From Hexactinellida sp. DTS-2022 (Eukaryota > Porifera > Hexactinellida), in contig JAPNXP010000003.1 in the NCBI GenBank assembly GCA_028753945.1, forward strand, positions 6,324,001 through 6,388,000: a DNA stretch of 64,000 nucleotides, given 5' to 3'. A program made the position numbers and the translations under genes. Positions 23,501 through 33,600 of the stretch are shown one piece after another. Each line of letters starts with the position of its first letter. Position 1 is the first letter of the stretch. The notes under the pieces are model-generated. The model worked only from the letters and a program-made list of their open reading frames with translations, had not been told where the DNA came from and ran no database searches.

Positions 23501-26466
23501 TCATGGGGTTTTTCTTACTATTTTTATCTGAAAAGAAATGGTTAGAAAAAAAACTTTTCTACTCTAGTTCCCTTTCTATTTATAGTTCCATTCTATTTAT
23601 AGTACCATTCTATTTATAGTACGGATGTGTATATGGTGGCTAAGCCTAAGAAAGTGAGTGCCACTCCCTACCTGGGGCCAGATCCCCTCATTGACTATAA
23701 ACAGAATACAGACTGTAGTATGGCTATAGATGCGGAGTATGCTCACCATTATGATACACAGTACGATACACAGTATATACCCCAATATAGCAAAGTAAAC
23801 GTGAGTATATTGTAGCTGTGATATACAGCATACAACTGGTAAACAACAAGTAAACATACTGATAAATAAACTGGTAAACAAACAAGTAAACAGGCTAATA
23901 AACAAACAAGTAAACAGGCTAATAAACAACAAGTAAACAGGCTAATAAACAACAAGTAAACAGACTGATAAACAAACAAGTAAACAGACTGATAAATAAA
24001 CTAATAAACAAATACAGTGAACTCCCGTTATAACCAAATCGGATATAACGAAATGACTGCTTATAACGAAATGGATATTTTCCCCCAGAACACTAAATGC
24101 ACTAATTATTATCCGCTTATAACAAAGGAATTTACAGGTCCCAAGCACTTTGTTATAACGAGAGTTCACTGTAAGTAAACAGGCAGATAACAGACTAATA
24201 AACAAACAATAAACAAACAAATAAACAGACTAATAAACAAACTAATAAACAAACAAATAAACAGACTAATAAACAAACTAATAAACAAACAATAAACAAA
24301 CAAATAAACAAACTAATAAACAAACATAAACAAACAAATAAACAGACTAATAAACAAGTATACAAACGAATATACGAACTACCCTACTAATTAGCTATAG
24401 CTATATCATTACTATTGCTATTACTATTACTATTCCTATTGCTATATCATTGCTGTGCTGTGTAGAAGAAGGCTAAGACGGGCTCTGTGTCTAAGAGTGT
24501 GGGTACCGATTTGCTGGAGAAGAGAGCAGAGACAGAACCCAGGGAATCCCTGAACTCAAACAGCTCCAGGTAACCAGTGGCCACACCCCACCCCTCTGTA
24601 GTGTTATACACAGGTATACAGGTGTTGTATACAGGTGATATTATATACCGGTATCTATATATATAAAGTAGTAGGTTTGTGTGTGTGTATGTCCTCACAT
24701 CTCCTCTGAGAGTTCTCAACAGATCTGAACCAAATTTTGTATGTCACTTAGTAATTACCCCACCACCCTGAATAAGGAGTTTTTAAGAGATATTTACATT
24801 TCTCGCGGAGTTAACTCAAAATATGTGATTTTTTTGGCACCTTCCCATACATTTCAATGGGAATTATCAAAAGTTCACAGTGCTGCTAGAAAAACATTTC
24901 AAACGTGCAATCTAGGTTTTAGTGTATGAGGAATCCAAATATGATATTTTAAAGTCAATATAATGCATAATTTGCAATTTAACATATGCATATTTTTCAC
25001 ACTTTGCGAGGGTACCTACTTTGACCCATCAGATTGCAGAGTTTTCACATTATTCTGACTCGAGTTTTATTGGTCTATAATTCAATGGGTCAATTGTGTA
25101 TGAAAGAAAACAACAATTGAATGTCCCTTGCTATAGCTGACATGATTTAACCAATAAAATTTCAGCTTGCATTGAGTTGTCAATAGTCTCATTCCTATGG
25201 TCCCCGTAATATTAATACAACTGTTTACAATATTGTTAACTTCTGTCATATCCGTCATATTACACATCCGTCATATTTCAAATCATAAACTCATTATAAG
25301 ACATCCCGTGGATTTGAATACCGCGGCGAAGCGCGGGCACCCGGCTAGTAGTGATATACAGGTGTTATCCCAAAATTAGAGGCATACCGTGTTTCCCCGA
25401 ATAAGCGCCGGGTCAATACAAATGACTTTGGTATGATAAAATTAAAACACATTAGTCGATCACTGGAGTGTAATTCCATTGATTTGGCAACTCCAGTATA
25501 TACAGGTGTATCCTTAAGTTAAGTATAGAGGCATAGATTGTTAGGTTATACTGGACAGACTAACTACAGTAGACTCTGTTAGTAGGAACACGGTTAAGGA
25601 GTATAAGGTTAATTCCCCTAGCCTATACAAATGCATGTAAGTGAATCCGGTTAATACGAATTCCGGATAATACGAACATATTAAGACGGTCCCCTGGTGT
25701 TCCTATTAACAGAGTCTAATGCAACTAAGTAACAAACAAACCAGCTAAGAAACAAACCAATTAACTAACCAACAAACAAACAAAGAACTTAACTAACTAA
25801 TAAACAAACAAACTAACTAACTACTTAACAAACAAACAAGATACCTAACTAATAAACAACCAACTTAACTAACTAATAAACAACCAACTTAACATACAAA
25901 CAAACAACAACCTACCTATCTAACTACTATTACTAACTAACAAGCTACTATTACTATTACTACTACTACTCCCTAGCTCTGGTGAGCTGGACCTAACGGA
26001 GGAAGAGAAGAAGTTGGATCGTCTGAAGCGGGAGTTTAACCGCGAGAACAAGAAGCGGGAGAGAATGGAAGGGGACCTCCTAACCAAGCAGAGGTACGAA
26101 CAGATTAGGCGGGACCAGGAGCTTATACAGCAGAGATTGGAGGGTATTAGAGCTAAGAATATAGACATGATGGTAGAAGTTACAAAGGGAGAGCCACAGG
26201 TGACAAAACCGGTCGTAAACAACAACAATGATAACGAGATTATGCGGCTACAGATTGAGAAAGATAAGTTGGAAATAGAAAGGGAAAGACAACAATTGGA
26301 AAGAGAGAAAATACAAATGGAGAGGGAAAGAACGGAAATGGAACGAATGAGATTAGAACACCAAAAACTTATTTTGGAAAAGGAACGATTAGTGTTTGAA
26401 AAAGAAAAGTCTGAATTGGCATTAATGAAATTATCGAGTTCTTCTATGGGACAGGGTTTTGATTAA
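16757..26466 (+). CDS. PH-domain adaptor with tyrosine-motif cluster and C-terminal coiled coil
   Basis: Eleven exons: 16757-17318, 17694-17863, 18702-19073, 19592-19778, 20343-20567, 20894-21010, 21595-21751, 22237-22419, 23620-23800, 24466-24569, 25977-26466. They sum to 2748 nt (915 aa) with consistent phases. Residues ~70-171 form a PH domain: basic first strands (NIKNWRKRFFTLR) of the kind that bind phosphoinositides, and the invariant C-terminal-helix Trp (W162 in DKWIETIREAI). A long disordered middle carries YxxPhi sites at Y505, Y514, Y546, Y558 and Y567 and a proline-rich PLPPVPQSPKP stretch (SH2/SH3 docking style). Residues ~754-915 are a Glu/Arg/Lys coiled coil. The layout recalls Gab/Dok/SKAP-type docking proteins, but I match it to no named family. 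The first ATG is used, with no earlier in-frame exon seen. Exon 2 could instead begin at 17700. Introns hold a Helitron, several MITEs and microsatellites. Confidence 0.85.
17455..17671. repeat. CAA trinucleotide repeat in adaptor intron 1
   Basis: Long interrupted (CAA)n/(ACA)n tract up to the exon 2 acceptor region. It creates false poly-Cys and poly-Leu reading frames on the other strand. Confidence 0.95.
17876..18380. repeat. CTAA/CTGA/GCTA degenerate tetranucleotide array
   Basis: About 500 bp built almost only from CTAA, CTGA and GCTA tetramers. It begins just after the exon 2 donor and runs directly into the family C MITE. It includes many self-complementary AGCTAGCT stretches. Confidence 0.95.
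18381..18565 (+). mobile_element. CAGT-type MITE, family C (intact reference copy)
   Basis: Termini CAGTCGACTCCGCTTAATAG and the exact complement (GGAGTCGACTG) at the far end, flanked by TA. Internal inverted GATTAAGCGGAGAAA blocks are present. This intact copy shows that the copy around 32.5-34.7 kb is split by an insertion. Confidence 0.9.
19205..19555 (+). mobile_element. Truncated Helitron-like element
   Basis: One unit of the ~135-140-bp internal repeat (GTATGCT...TTTCGCATTTA...AATAGGTAAACAAATTAATG) is followed by the conserved 3' end with hairpins GGTGCGTAGCACC and GTCGCAAAGCGAC and the terminal GAAGGGCTCGTTA. The 5' end is absent. It lies in adaptor intron 3 just before the exon 4 acceptor. 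Confidence 0.7.
19371..19447. repeat. Near-perfect hairpin nested in the Helitron-like remnant
   Basis: Left arm ACAGGTAAACCTCCCAAAGC and its complement, separated by ~25 bp of partly paired loop. It has the structure of a very short inverted-repeat MITE inserted in the surrounding remnant. Confidence 0.8.
19779..19920. repeat. Donor-derived minisatellite after adaptor exon 4
   Basis: The exon 4 donor context (GAGATAA/GTTAGTTCC) is echoed downstream by units with AATTAGTTAGTTCCTGTTT. Two fuller copies read ACCGGAGATAAGTTAGTTCC and ACCGGAGGTAAGTTAG, so the array contains further donor-like sites. Use of any would run into the in-frame TAG after exon 4. Confidence 0.75.
20648..20890. repeat. 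TTGTTTACTTG/CCTG minisatellite in adaptor intron 5
   Basis: Tandem 11-bp-like units of TTGTTTACYTG. They extend to the exon 6 acceptor, whose own sequence (GTGTTTACCAG) is a variant of the unit. This is not a gene although it stays open in several frames. Confidence 0.85.
21080..21560. mobile_element. Nested and truncated CAGT-type MITE fragments
   Basis: Fragments of several families: an 'aatagcaagttcgc' type piece (21080-21175), a family B-like piece with CCCCTTCAAAGGCTTTTCAA (21195-21312) and a reverse family B copy (21380-21560). No coding capacity; all of it lies in adaptor intron 6. Confidence 0.6.
21771..22070. mobile_element. Family A fragment next to a family B MITE
   Basis: 21771-21880 matches the internal and right part of family A. 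21894-22070 is a near-complete family B copy with inverted ends CAGTTTACCCTCGTTAGTA and TACTAACGAGGTTATACTG type sequence. Located in adaptor intron 7. Confidence 0.7.
22441..22742. mobile_element. GGAAATTTCC-rich inverted-repeat element
   Basis: Ends are AGTGTTGTAAGGTCGG and its approximate complement TTTTACAACACTAGT. The body has repeated palindromic GGAAATTTCC blocks. A close copy lies at 37512-37772 and a fragment at 35250-35412. Non-autonomous, superfamily not determined. Confidence 0.75.
22840..22995. mobile_element. CAGT-type MITE, family D
   Basis: Inverted ends ACAGT(G/A)GATGCCGG-TTATAAG type with internal ATGGCAACCG/TTTTCC and TGCAGTTCCCGACGATG blocks. Copies occur at 29330, 29565, 30263, 41802, 42730, 49727 and 56838. 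Confidence 0.85.
23194..23374 (+). mobile_element. AGGAGCG-type short repeat
   Basis: Starts TCAGTGTATTATACAGCC and ends ACTCCTGGTTAATTCCTTG. It is more diverged than the other copies. Located in adaptor intron 8. Confidence 0.65.
23826..24360. repeat. AAAC/TAAAC minisatellite in adaptor intron 9
   Basis: Tandem units such as AACAAACAAGTAAACAGGCT and AACAAACTAATAAACAAAC. The tract is interrupted by one complete family F MITE (24014-24172), so the MITE is younger than the array or split it. Confidence 0.9.
24014..24172. mobile_element. CAGT-type MITE, family F
   Basis: Perfect-looking inverted ends CAGTGAACTCCCGTTATAA and TTATAACGAGAGTTCACTG, with internal GGATATAACGAAATG repeats. It is inserted in the AAAC array. 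Another copy is at 43420-43563. Confidence 0.9.
24654..25348 (+). mobile_element. Non-autonomous Helitron
   Basis: The 5' end is TCTATATATATAAAG followed by a GTGTGTGTG tract. The 3' end has a GC-rich hairpin region (CCGCGGCGAAGCGCGGG) and terminates CTAG. The insertion lies between A and T, as Helitrons do. About 695 bp with no Rep/helicase coding, so mobilised in trans if at all. Located in adaptor intron 10. Confidence 0.85.
25567..25719 (+). mobile_element. CAGT-type MITE, family A
   Basis: CAGTAGACTCTGTTAGTAGG at the left and the complementary CCTATTAACAGAGTCTA at the right, with the shared CCTATACAAATGCATG core. Located in adaptor intron 10. Confidence 0.85.
25735..25960. repeat. AAC/TAAC simple repeats before adaptor exon 11
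   Basis: Interrupted AACAAAC, CTAACTAA and ACTACTATT tracts up to the exon 11 acceptor. Nothing else is seen in this part of the intron. Confidence 0.85.
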
Positions 26467-26636
26467 TCAGCTGTTCCAGTTATAAGGTGTCAATATTCTT
26501 ATTTTAATATGTGTATATTGATTGTTTGTATTTTAACTATTTTTAACTATATAATACATTACATTTTAGTATCATGTCTCTATATACAATCTCTATGGGA
26601 AACATTAATATTAATATTAATATTATTAGGGAACCA

Positions 26637-29253
26637 CTAAGTCTGTTTGGGAAGCGGAATTCCATATACCACATTCCGTTGCTTAGCGACCTGGTCTTGC
26701 CATCTGGATAGTCGGTTGCGTATGACCGTCTTGTAGGAATGTGAGCGCTATAAATAGAACCGATTAGTCGCTATAAATAGAACCGATTAGTCGCTATAAA
26801 TAGAACAGATTAGTCGCTATAAATAGAACAAATAATTATGGGACGAGCCCGAAAGATTTTCAAATATATTTTCAAAAGTTTTCAAATTGACCTTTACTTG
26901 TATTAGATATTAAAAAATCGCAGATTTAGTTGCGTAGAACAGTTAGAATTAATAAAATTACATATAGTCAACTCTGGTTAATAGATTTCTCCGCTTAAAG
27001 TAATTAATTGAATTAATGCACCATGGATACTGTAAGCACTTAAAATTTAGAAGTTTGTTACAGTGGTGTTTATTAGCCAGTATTTTCAGTCCCCAAGCGA
27101 GCATTTAATGTTAATTCTGTTCCTCTAATAGCAAGTTCGCCTATTAACAAGCAAATTTTGTGCAAAATGCGACTTGTTATTAAGCAAACACCACAGTACA
27201 TTAAACTCCTCATATTTAAGTATCCATTTTCATACAGTATAACCTGTCTAATCCAAAACTCATTGGGATAAGGGAAAGCTGTTTTCCGGTTTATAGAGGG
27301 TCGGATTATGCAGGTTCTACTGTATGTGTAATATCCATGGTCCATCTGTACTTACGAATTGCTCGTCTTGGTTTGGGTTGATTTGGCTCCAGGCGGGCAG
27401 TCTCCTCCTGGCTCTCACGAAGTTAACAATAACAACAACAAGGGTGTACACACACATCACAAACAGGAATATCAGAGTCAGACTTATCATCAGCTAAAGG
27501 AGTGCAATAAGCATACTTTAGTTACAATAGTTAGTTCCTATTATAACAGTAATGTTAATAACCATACTGTATTATGACAGTAATATTATAATGCAGTTAA
27601 CTCTGTTAATAGGAACACCAGGGGACCGTCTTAATATGTTCGTATTATCCGGAATTCGTATTAACCGGAGTCACTTGCATGCATTTGTATAGGCTAGGGG
27701 AATTAAACCTTGTACTCCTTAACCGATATTTCCCTTATCCGTGTTCCTATTAAGAGAGTCCGTATATAGCGTATCCATGGTACTTTCAATGATTCCGACC
27801 ATAGAACGACTTCGTTATATCAGAACTTGTTATAACGGGAGTTGACTGTTGGTTATTACAAGTATAATACATCCATGGTTAACAACATACATACTATCCT
27901 TATTATCCATGGTTATAGTATGCTAACCTGGTTAATGAAGTGCAGTCTCTGTTCGTAGCTGCACTGACACTGGTTGCAGATGTCTAACACATCCTGTTCG
28001 TACTCAGTGTCGTTCCTGTCCGACCCAACCACGTAGCGACAAGTGCTAACAGATACATAGAACAGAGATAGATAGATAGATAAATAGATAGATAGATAGA
28101 TATAGTAATAAACAATATACAGTCAGGTCTGCTTATTATGAACAAGATTTCGTCTGCTTAATATGAAGATTTTTTATTATGAACAAACCCTATGGTCCCA
28201 ATTTAACAACTTACATAGGGTTTGTATTAAGTTGAGTTCGCTTATTATGAAGTCTCTCTATTATGAACACAATTTTTGGTCCCTTGAATGTTCATAATAA
28301 AAGAACCTGACTGTATATAACAACAAATATTAACAAGTAAACAACATATTATAACAAAGTAAATAACAAGTAAACAGGTCTCAGTATAATACTGTCGCTA
28401 TATGCTCGTTATGACATATTTGGTCCGGTTGCAAATTTGGTCATAAATTCCGACAAATTGATAAATTTGGTCCTGGCTAACTTTAGGCTCCCTTTAACTT
28501 TATAGTCCCCTCCCATTGACCGTCTTACAAATTTAGAGATCTTAAGGACCCCAGGTTGGGAACCACTGAATTAATGAAGAATAAAAAGGCCGGTTAATAG
28601 ATTTCTCCGCTTAATGGGGTCAAAATTTCACAGAATTTATAGGACGGAATGATAGTTTGGCTTAGAATATTATAGGTTAACAGATTTCTCCGCTTAATCG
28701 GGTCAAAGTAACCTGGTCCCGAGGTGACTCTATTAAGCGGAGTCGACTGTATTAACAATGCGAACTAACCACTCAGAGGGTCCTCCAATTAGTTTAATGA
28801 AAACAGTCTTGTTTGCTGTGAACTGTTCGTATTTCTCGTTTTTCGGACAAACACACTTGCATCTCATCTCGTATATGCTACATTCCTAAATAGATATGTG
28901 TTGTTAGGTAGTTATTATTGTTTGTTTGTTTGTTATTTGTTAGTTAGTTTGTTTGTTTGTTTGTTAGTTTGTTAGTTAGTTGTTTGTTATTTGTTAGTTA
29001 GTTTGTTTGTTTGTTTGTTTGTTTGTTTGTTTATTGTTTTGTTTGTTTGTTAGTTAGCTAGTTTGTTAGTTTGTTAGTTAGATAGTTAGTTTGTTAGTTA
29101 GTTTGTTAGTTAGTTTGTTAGTTTGTTAGTTTGTTAGTTGGTTAGCTAGTTTGTTAGTTTGTTAGCTAGTTTGTTTGTTTGTTTGTTACTTACCGCTTTG
29201 TGTAGAATTGAGAAGATAAACAGGAAACACAGGAACAAGCCTAAACACTTCAT
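26637..29253 (-). CDS. TMEM9: TMEM9 family endolysosomal membrane protein
   Basis: Five exons read on the minus strand: 29253-29194, 28885-28770, 28045-27928, 27493-27356 and 26747-26637. They give 180 aa, close to the usual ~183. Residues 1-20 are a hydrophobic signal peptide filling exon 1. The luminal part has the family's cysteine pattern: CKCVCP, then CTC, then CNQCQC followed by SYEQR. A single transmembrane helix spans ~99-124 (LMISLTLIFLFVMCVYTLVV) and is followed by RARRR, the positive-inside signal. The C-terminal tail ends with RLSRWQDQVAKQR, matching the conserved tail helix of TMEM9. Family members reside in late endosomes and lysosomes and have been linked to v-ATPase/Wnt and CLC transporter regulation. 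No exon exceeds 46 codons, so the gene cannot be seen as a long open frame. It is convergent with the PH adaptor (170 bp between stops). Confidence 0.92.
26746..26829 (-). repeat. 23-bp minisatellite containing the TMEM9 exon 5 acceptor
   Basis: Four units beginning at 26746, 26769, 26792 and 26815. On the gene strand each includes TTCTATTTATAGCG, the sequence of the true acceptor plus the first exon bases. The exon-proximal copy is the one that opens exon 5. Confidence 0.9.
27060..27325. mobile_element. Two MITE fragments in TMEM9 intron 4
   Basis: 27060-27190 belongs to the family with TTAATAGCAAGT-type blocks, also at 21080 and 55402. 27234-27325 is a short family G copy with ends CAGTATAACCTGTCTAATCC and a complementary GGTTCTACTG. 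Its relative is at 40470-40572. Confidence 0.6.
27594..27772 (-). mobile_element. CAGT-type MITE, family A
   Basis: Left end CAGTTAACTCTGTTAATAGG, core CTTGCATGCATTTGTATAGG and right end GTTCCTATTAAGAGAGTC. It lies in TMEM9 intron 3. Confidence 0.8.
28120..28313. mobile_element. CAGT-type MITE, family E
   Basis: Ends CAGTCAGGTCTGCTTATTAT and ATAATAAAAGAACCTGACTG. The body repeats CTTATTATGAA and CATAGGG blocks. Copies are at 37930, 53695 and 56984. Located in TMEM9 intron 2. Confidence 0.85.
28580..28751. mobile_element. CAGT-type MITE, family C, left end damaged
   Basis: Matches 18381-18565 over most of its length and ends GGAGTCGACTG. The left terminus is altered. It stops ~18 bp before the TMEM9 exon 2 donor. 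Confidence 0.75.
28915..29190. repeat. TTTG/TTAG microsatellite in TMEM9 intron 1
   Basis: Runs of TTTG, GTTAGTTAG and similar fill intron 1 almost completely. No coding sequence is seen. Confidence 0.95.
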
Positions 29254-29329
29254 CTTCTCAGCTAATAAAACTAGGACACAATTTACATTCTATTCCCAAA
29301 TAATTCCCATAGGGAAAGTATTGCTAATA

Positions 29330-29737
29330 CAGTGGATGCCGGTTATAAGCACATCGTCGGGAACTGCATATAATGTTCTTATAACCGGCATAAAATATAT
29401 AGGGTATATGGCAACCGTTTTCCAGTAGAATGTTATTATAACCGGCATTCACTGTATTCAGAAGGGGTGAAAACAGCTCAAAATTTAACAAAAAAAACTA
29501 CAAAATTTGGGTAATTCCAATACTTGGAACCTGGAAGATACTATATTATATAGTAATACAATAGATACCGATATAAGAACACCGGTTATAAGAACATATC
29601 GGATTGACGAATATTCTACTTGTAAACGGATTCCATATAACTACCTGTATAATTTATGCCGGTTATAAGAAAATGTCGGTTATAAGAACATTATATGCAG
29701 TTCCCGACGATGTTCTTATATCCGGTATCCACTGTAC
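29330..29737. mobile_element. Two family D MITEs upstream of TMEM9
   Basis: 29330-29456 (ends CAGTGGATGCCGGTTATAAG and complement) and 29565-29737, in the TMEM9/AEBP2-like intergenic gap. The gap (29254-30647) is otherwise AT-rich. No promoter motif could be assigned. Confidence 0.8.
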
Positions 29738-29959
29738 TATAAGGGTACGGGATAATTATATAAATTTTACAAGCAGGGGATTATTTATATAATTATATAA
29801 TTATATAATTATAAGCCCCCAGTGTACTATAAGAACATATTACTTAGTTACATATCCTTTCAATACAAATAGTATATGCATACAGTATATTAGTCACATT
29901 ATAGTATTTCTATAGTAGAGAGGTTTCCTGTTTCTTATTGATTCTAGCTATCAACTGTT

Positions 29960-30065
29960 TTGGTATCACACAAGGGCTAATTTATACCCAAGGGGACTAA
30001 TTAATACCCAAGGGGACTAATTAATAACCAAGGGGACTAATTTATACCCCAAGGGGACTAATTTA
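29960..30065. repeat. Short tandem repeat, AAGGGGACTAATTTATACCC unit
   Basis: Five ~20-bp units with small variants, lying intergenically between the divergent TMEM9 and AEBP2-like genes. Confidence 0.9.
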
Positions 30066-30262
30066 TTTGTAATCAGAACTATCAAGGTTATTCTAAATAT
30101 TTAACGATTGTATTTTATAATTAATAAAGTATACTCTCGTTAGTAGGGACACCAGGGGACCGTCGAATTATGATCCCCTTATCCGAATTCGTATTATAGG
30201 TGTCCTAAGGATTACAAGGCCTTGAAGGGACCGAAAATGTGTTTGTATAGACAGGAACTACA

Positions 30263-30403
30263 GTAGATACCGGTTATAAGAACACACCGGTTATAAGAAC
30301 ATTCTACTGGAAAACGGTTGCCATATACCCTATATAATTATGCCGGGTATAAGAACATTATATGCAGTTCCCGACGATGTTTTTATATCCTGCATCCACT
30401 GTA
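30263..30403. mobile_element. CAGT-type MITE, family D
   Basis: CAGTAGATACCGGTTATAAG left end, internal ATGGCAACCG/GTTGCCAT block, right end ATCCACTGTA. About 250 bp upstream of the AEBP2-like start. Confidence 0.85.
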
Positions 30404-30647
30404 ATATAAAGTATTAATTAGTAATAATTTATAAAACAAACGAACTACAATTATGAATTATCAAACAGTATGTAACGTAAATTCCCGAAAAATAACGCTT
30501 TTATGGCCATTTTGTAATACAATAAGGTTGGTCTGTCACACATTGACTAATCCTTTTGAACGAACGGACACATTTGACGGTCCCCTGGTGTCCCTATTAA
30601 CGAGAGTCTACTGATAATATTATATTTGTTTGTGTTTACATTAGAGA

Positions 30648-33600
30648 ATGACATGTGATTATGAGTTTGGTAAATTTACGTTTTTGGATGAACTAGCACC
30701 TGTGGAGTCTCCCAAGAAGTGTAAACTCCCAAAAAAAATAGAAAGTCCGGAAATATCAGATCCAGGTGTTACTTCCGATGAGCTAGGTGTTACTTCCGGT
30801 ATTAGTTCCGATGAACTAGATGATGACCAGTATCTATCGGTCCCCTCCTCCCCTATAGGGGGCGAGAGGAACACAGAATGTACCCCTGAAGGTGTCAAGA
30901 GGAGGACCAATGGATTGTCCTGTGATTTGGAATATCCGAACAAGAAATTAGCTATTTGTGATTTGGAATATCCGAACAATGAATTAGCAATTTGTGATTT
31001 GGAATATCCGGACAAGAAATTGGCAATTTGTGATTTGGAATATCCGAACAAGAAATTAGCTATTTGTGATTTGGAATATCCGAACAATGAATTAGCAATT
31101 TGTGATTTGGAATATCCGAACAAGAAATTGGCAATTTGTGATTTGGAATATCCGAACAATGAACTGGCAATTTGTGATTTGGAATATCCGAACAATGAAT
31201 TGGCTATTTGTGAAGGATTGGATTTGGTGGATAAACAAAGTGAAAACGAACATTCTGAACATGTAGATATTGTGATAAATAAACAAACAACAACCACTTG
31301 TAAACAAATAACAGATAAAGCATTCATAAAGCAAACAATCAAATCACGACAAATAGTAAAAGACAACATATTATCAAAACAAACACACATAACAAGAAAA
31401 CAACAATCAACAGATGAAACACCCACACCAAACAAACAAACACAACAAACAAACAAATCACACCAACAAACACCCAAAACACAACAACAAACAAACAAAT
31501 CACACCGACAAACAAACAAATCACAACAACAAACACCCAAAACACACCAACAAACACCCAAAACACAACAACAAACACCCAAACAACAACAAACACCCAA
31601 ACAACAACAACAGACAACGCACAACTGTCACTGGTACACCTGTCAAGTGGATACGGGCTATGCCACTTTGGAGACTCTATACGACCACGTGCTAGCAGAC
31701 CACATAACACCTTGCCAGGGCCAGGATGTCTACATGTGTCAATGGGCCGGATGTCGGGTGTATAATGTACCCTCCTCCTCTTACATAGGATTCAGGGGTC
31801 ACGTCTTGGGACACACAAAGGCTAAGATGTACAGGTGTCTCATTGACGAGTGTCCAGCCTCCTTCAGGACTATAGAGGGTACGTTATAACCGGAACTATA
31901 AGTATTAGAAACTGGAACTATAGGTTTTATTAAGTGAAACTATAGGTGTTAGAAACTGCTACTATAGGTTTTAATTGGTCTCAATATATGTTATTACTGA
32001 AACTATAGGTTTTATTAACCGGAACCATAGGTGTTATTAAATGGAACTATGGGCGTTATTAACTGGTACTATATGTGTTAGAAATTGTAGTATAGATATT
32101 ATTAACTGGAACTATTCGTTTTATAACCGGAACTATACGTGTTATTAACTGGAACTATGGGTGTTATTAACTGGAACTATAGGTGTTATTAACTGGAACT
32201 ATAAGTGTTATTTATTGGTACTATAGGCCCCATATAGGTATACAGTAGAACCTCCTTAATATGAATACGGTTAATCAGTTCCCTTCAAAGCCTTTTCAAT
32301 ACAAATAATATTGATTAATATAAATTCCGGATAATGCGAATGCATTTGATGGTCCCCTGGTGTTCGTACTACCGAGGTTCTACTGTATTTAGATAAATAG
32401 ATTAACAAACAGACAACAAACTGTGTGTGTATTTCTATGTTGGGTAAACTCGGTTAGTACGTACTTATTCCATTCCCGAAGGGGTACGTTATAACCGGGT
32501 TATACTGTACAATTGACCTCGCTTAATAGAGTCACCTCGGGACCAGGTTACTTTGACACGATTAAACGGAGAAATCTAATAACCGAATATATCTAATCTA
32601 TATTATTAAATCTCGATTGTTGTGTGTGTGTGTGTTTGTTTGTCCGGATTGTATTAAAGTGACGGGGGGATAGAAACCGCATTAATATATGAGATATTCA
32701 CTAACTTTCAAATGTTATAATATGTAAACAAGTATGCTGAACACGAATTTCGCATTTATAAATTTATAATATGAATATTTATTGTTGTTATTTACACAAA
32801 ATAGGTAAACAAATTAATGAAATTCAAAATCAAACCAGAAGTTAGCTTCCAAAGGGTATTATAGGTAAACAAGTATGCTGAACACGAATTTCGCGTTTAT
32901 AAATTTATAATATTAATATTTGTTGTTGTTGTTTACACAAAATAGGTAAACAAATCAATGAAAATTCAAAATCAAACTAGAAGTTAGCTTTCAACGGGTA
33001 TTATAGGTAAACAAGTATGCTGAACACGATTTTCGCGGTTAAAATTTTCTAATATTAATATTTGTTGTTGTTGTTTACACAAAATAGGTAAACAAATTAA
33101 TGAAAATTCAGAATCAACCTAGAAGTTAGTTTTCAACGGGTATTATAGGTAAACAAGTATGCTGAACACGATTTTCGCGGTTAGAATTTCTAATATGAAT
33201 ATTTGTTGTTGTTGTTTACACAAAATAGGTAAACAAAAAAATGAAAATTTAAAATCAACCTAGAAGTTAGCTTTCAACGGGTATTGTAGGTAAACAAGTA
33301 TGCTGAACACGAATTTCGCGTTTAAATTTTCTAATTTGAATATTTGTTGTTGTTGTTGTTGTTCACTCAATATAGCTAAACAATTTAATGAAAATTCAAA
33401 ATCAACCTAGAAGTTAACCTTCAATAGGTATTATAAGTAAACAAGTGTGCTGAACACGAATTTCGCATTTATAAAATTCTAATATGAGTATTTGTTGTTT
33501 ACACAAATAGGTAAACAAATTAATGAAAATCAAATTCATAACGTCCCTATCTACCATTTCCATGGTAGAAAATGTGAGGAGTAAGGCCGCACAGCGGCAG

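Noticed and set aside
24741..25379. Small open frames between adaptor exons 10 and 11
   Set aside because: They lie inside the Helitron, have no family features and no splice context.
30659..31624. 321-codon open frame on the minus strand
   Set aside because: It is the antisense shadow of AEBP2-like exon 1; the Cys/Val/Gly-rich composition comes from the CAA and 36-bp repeats.
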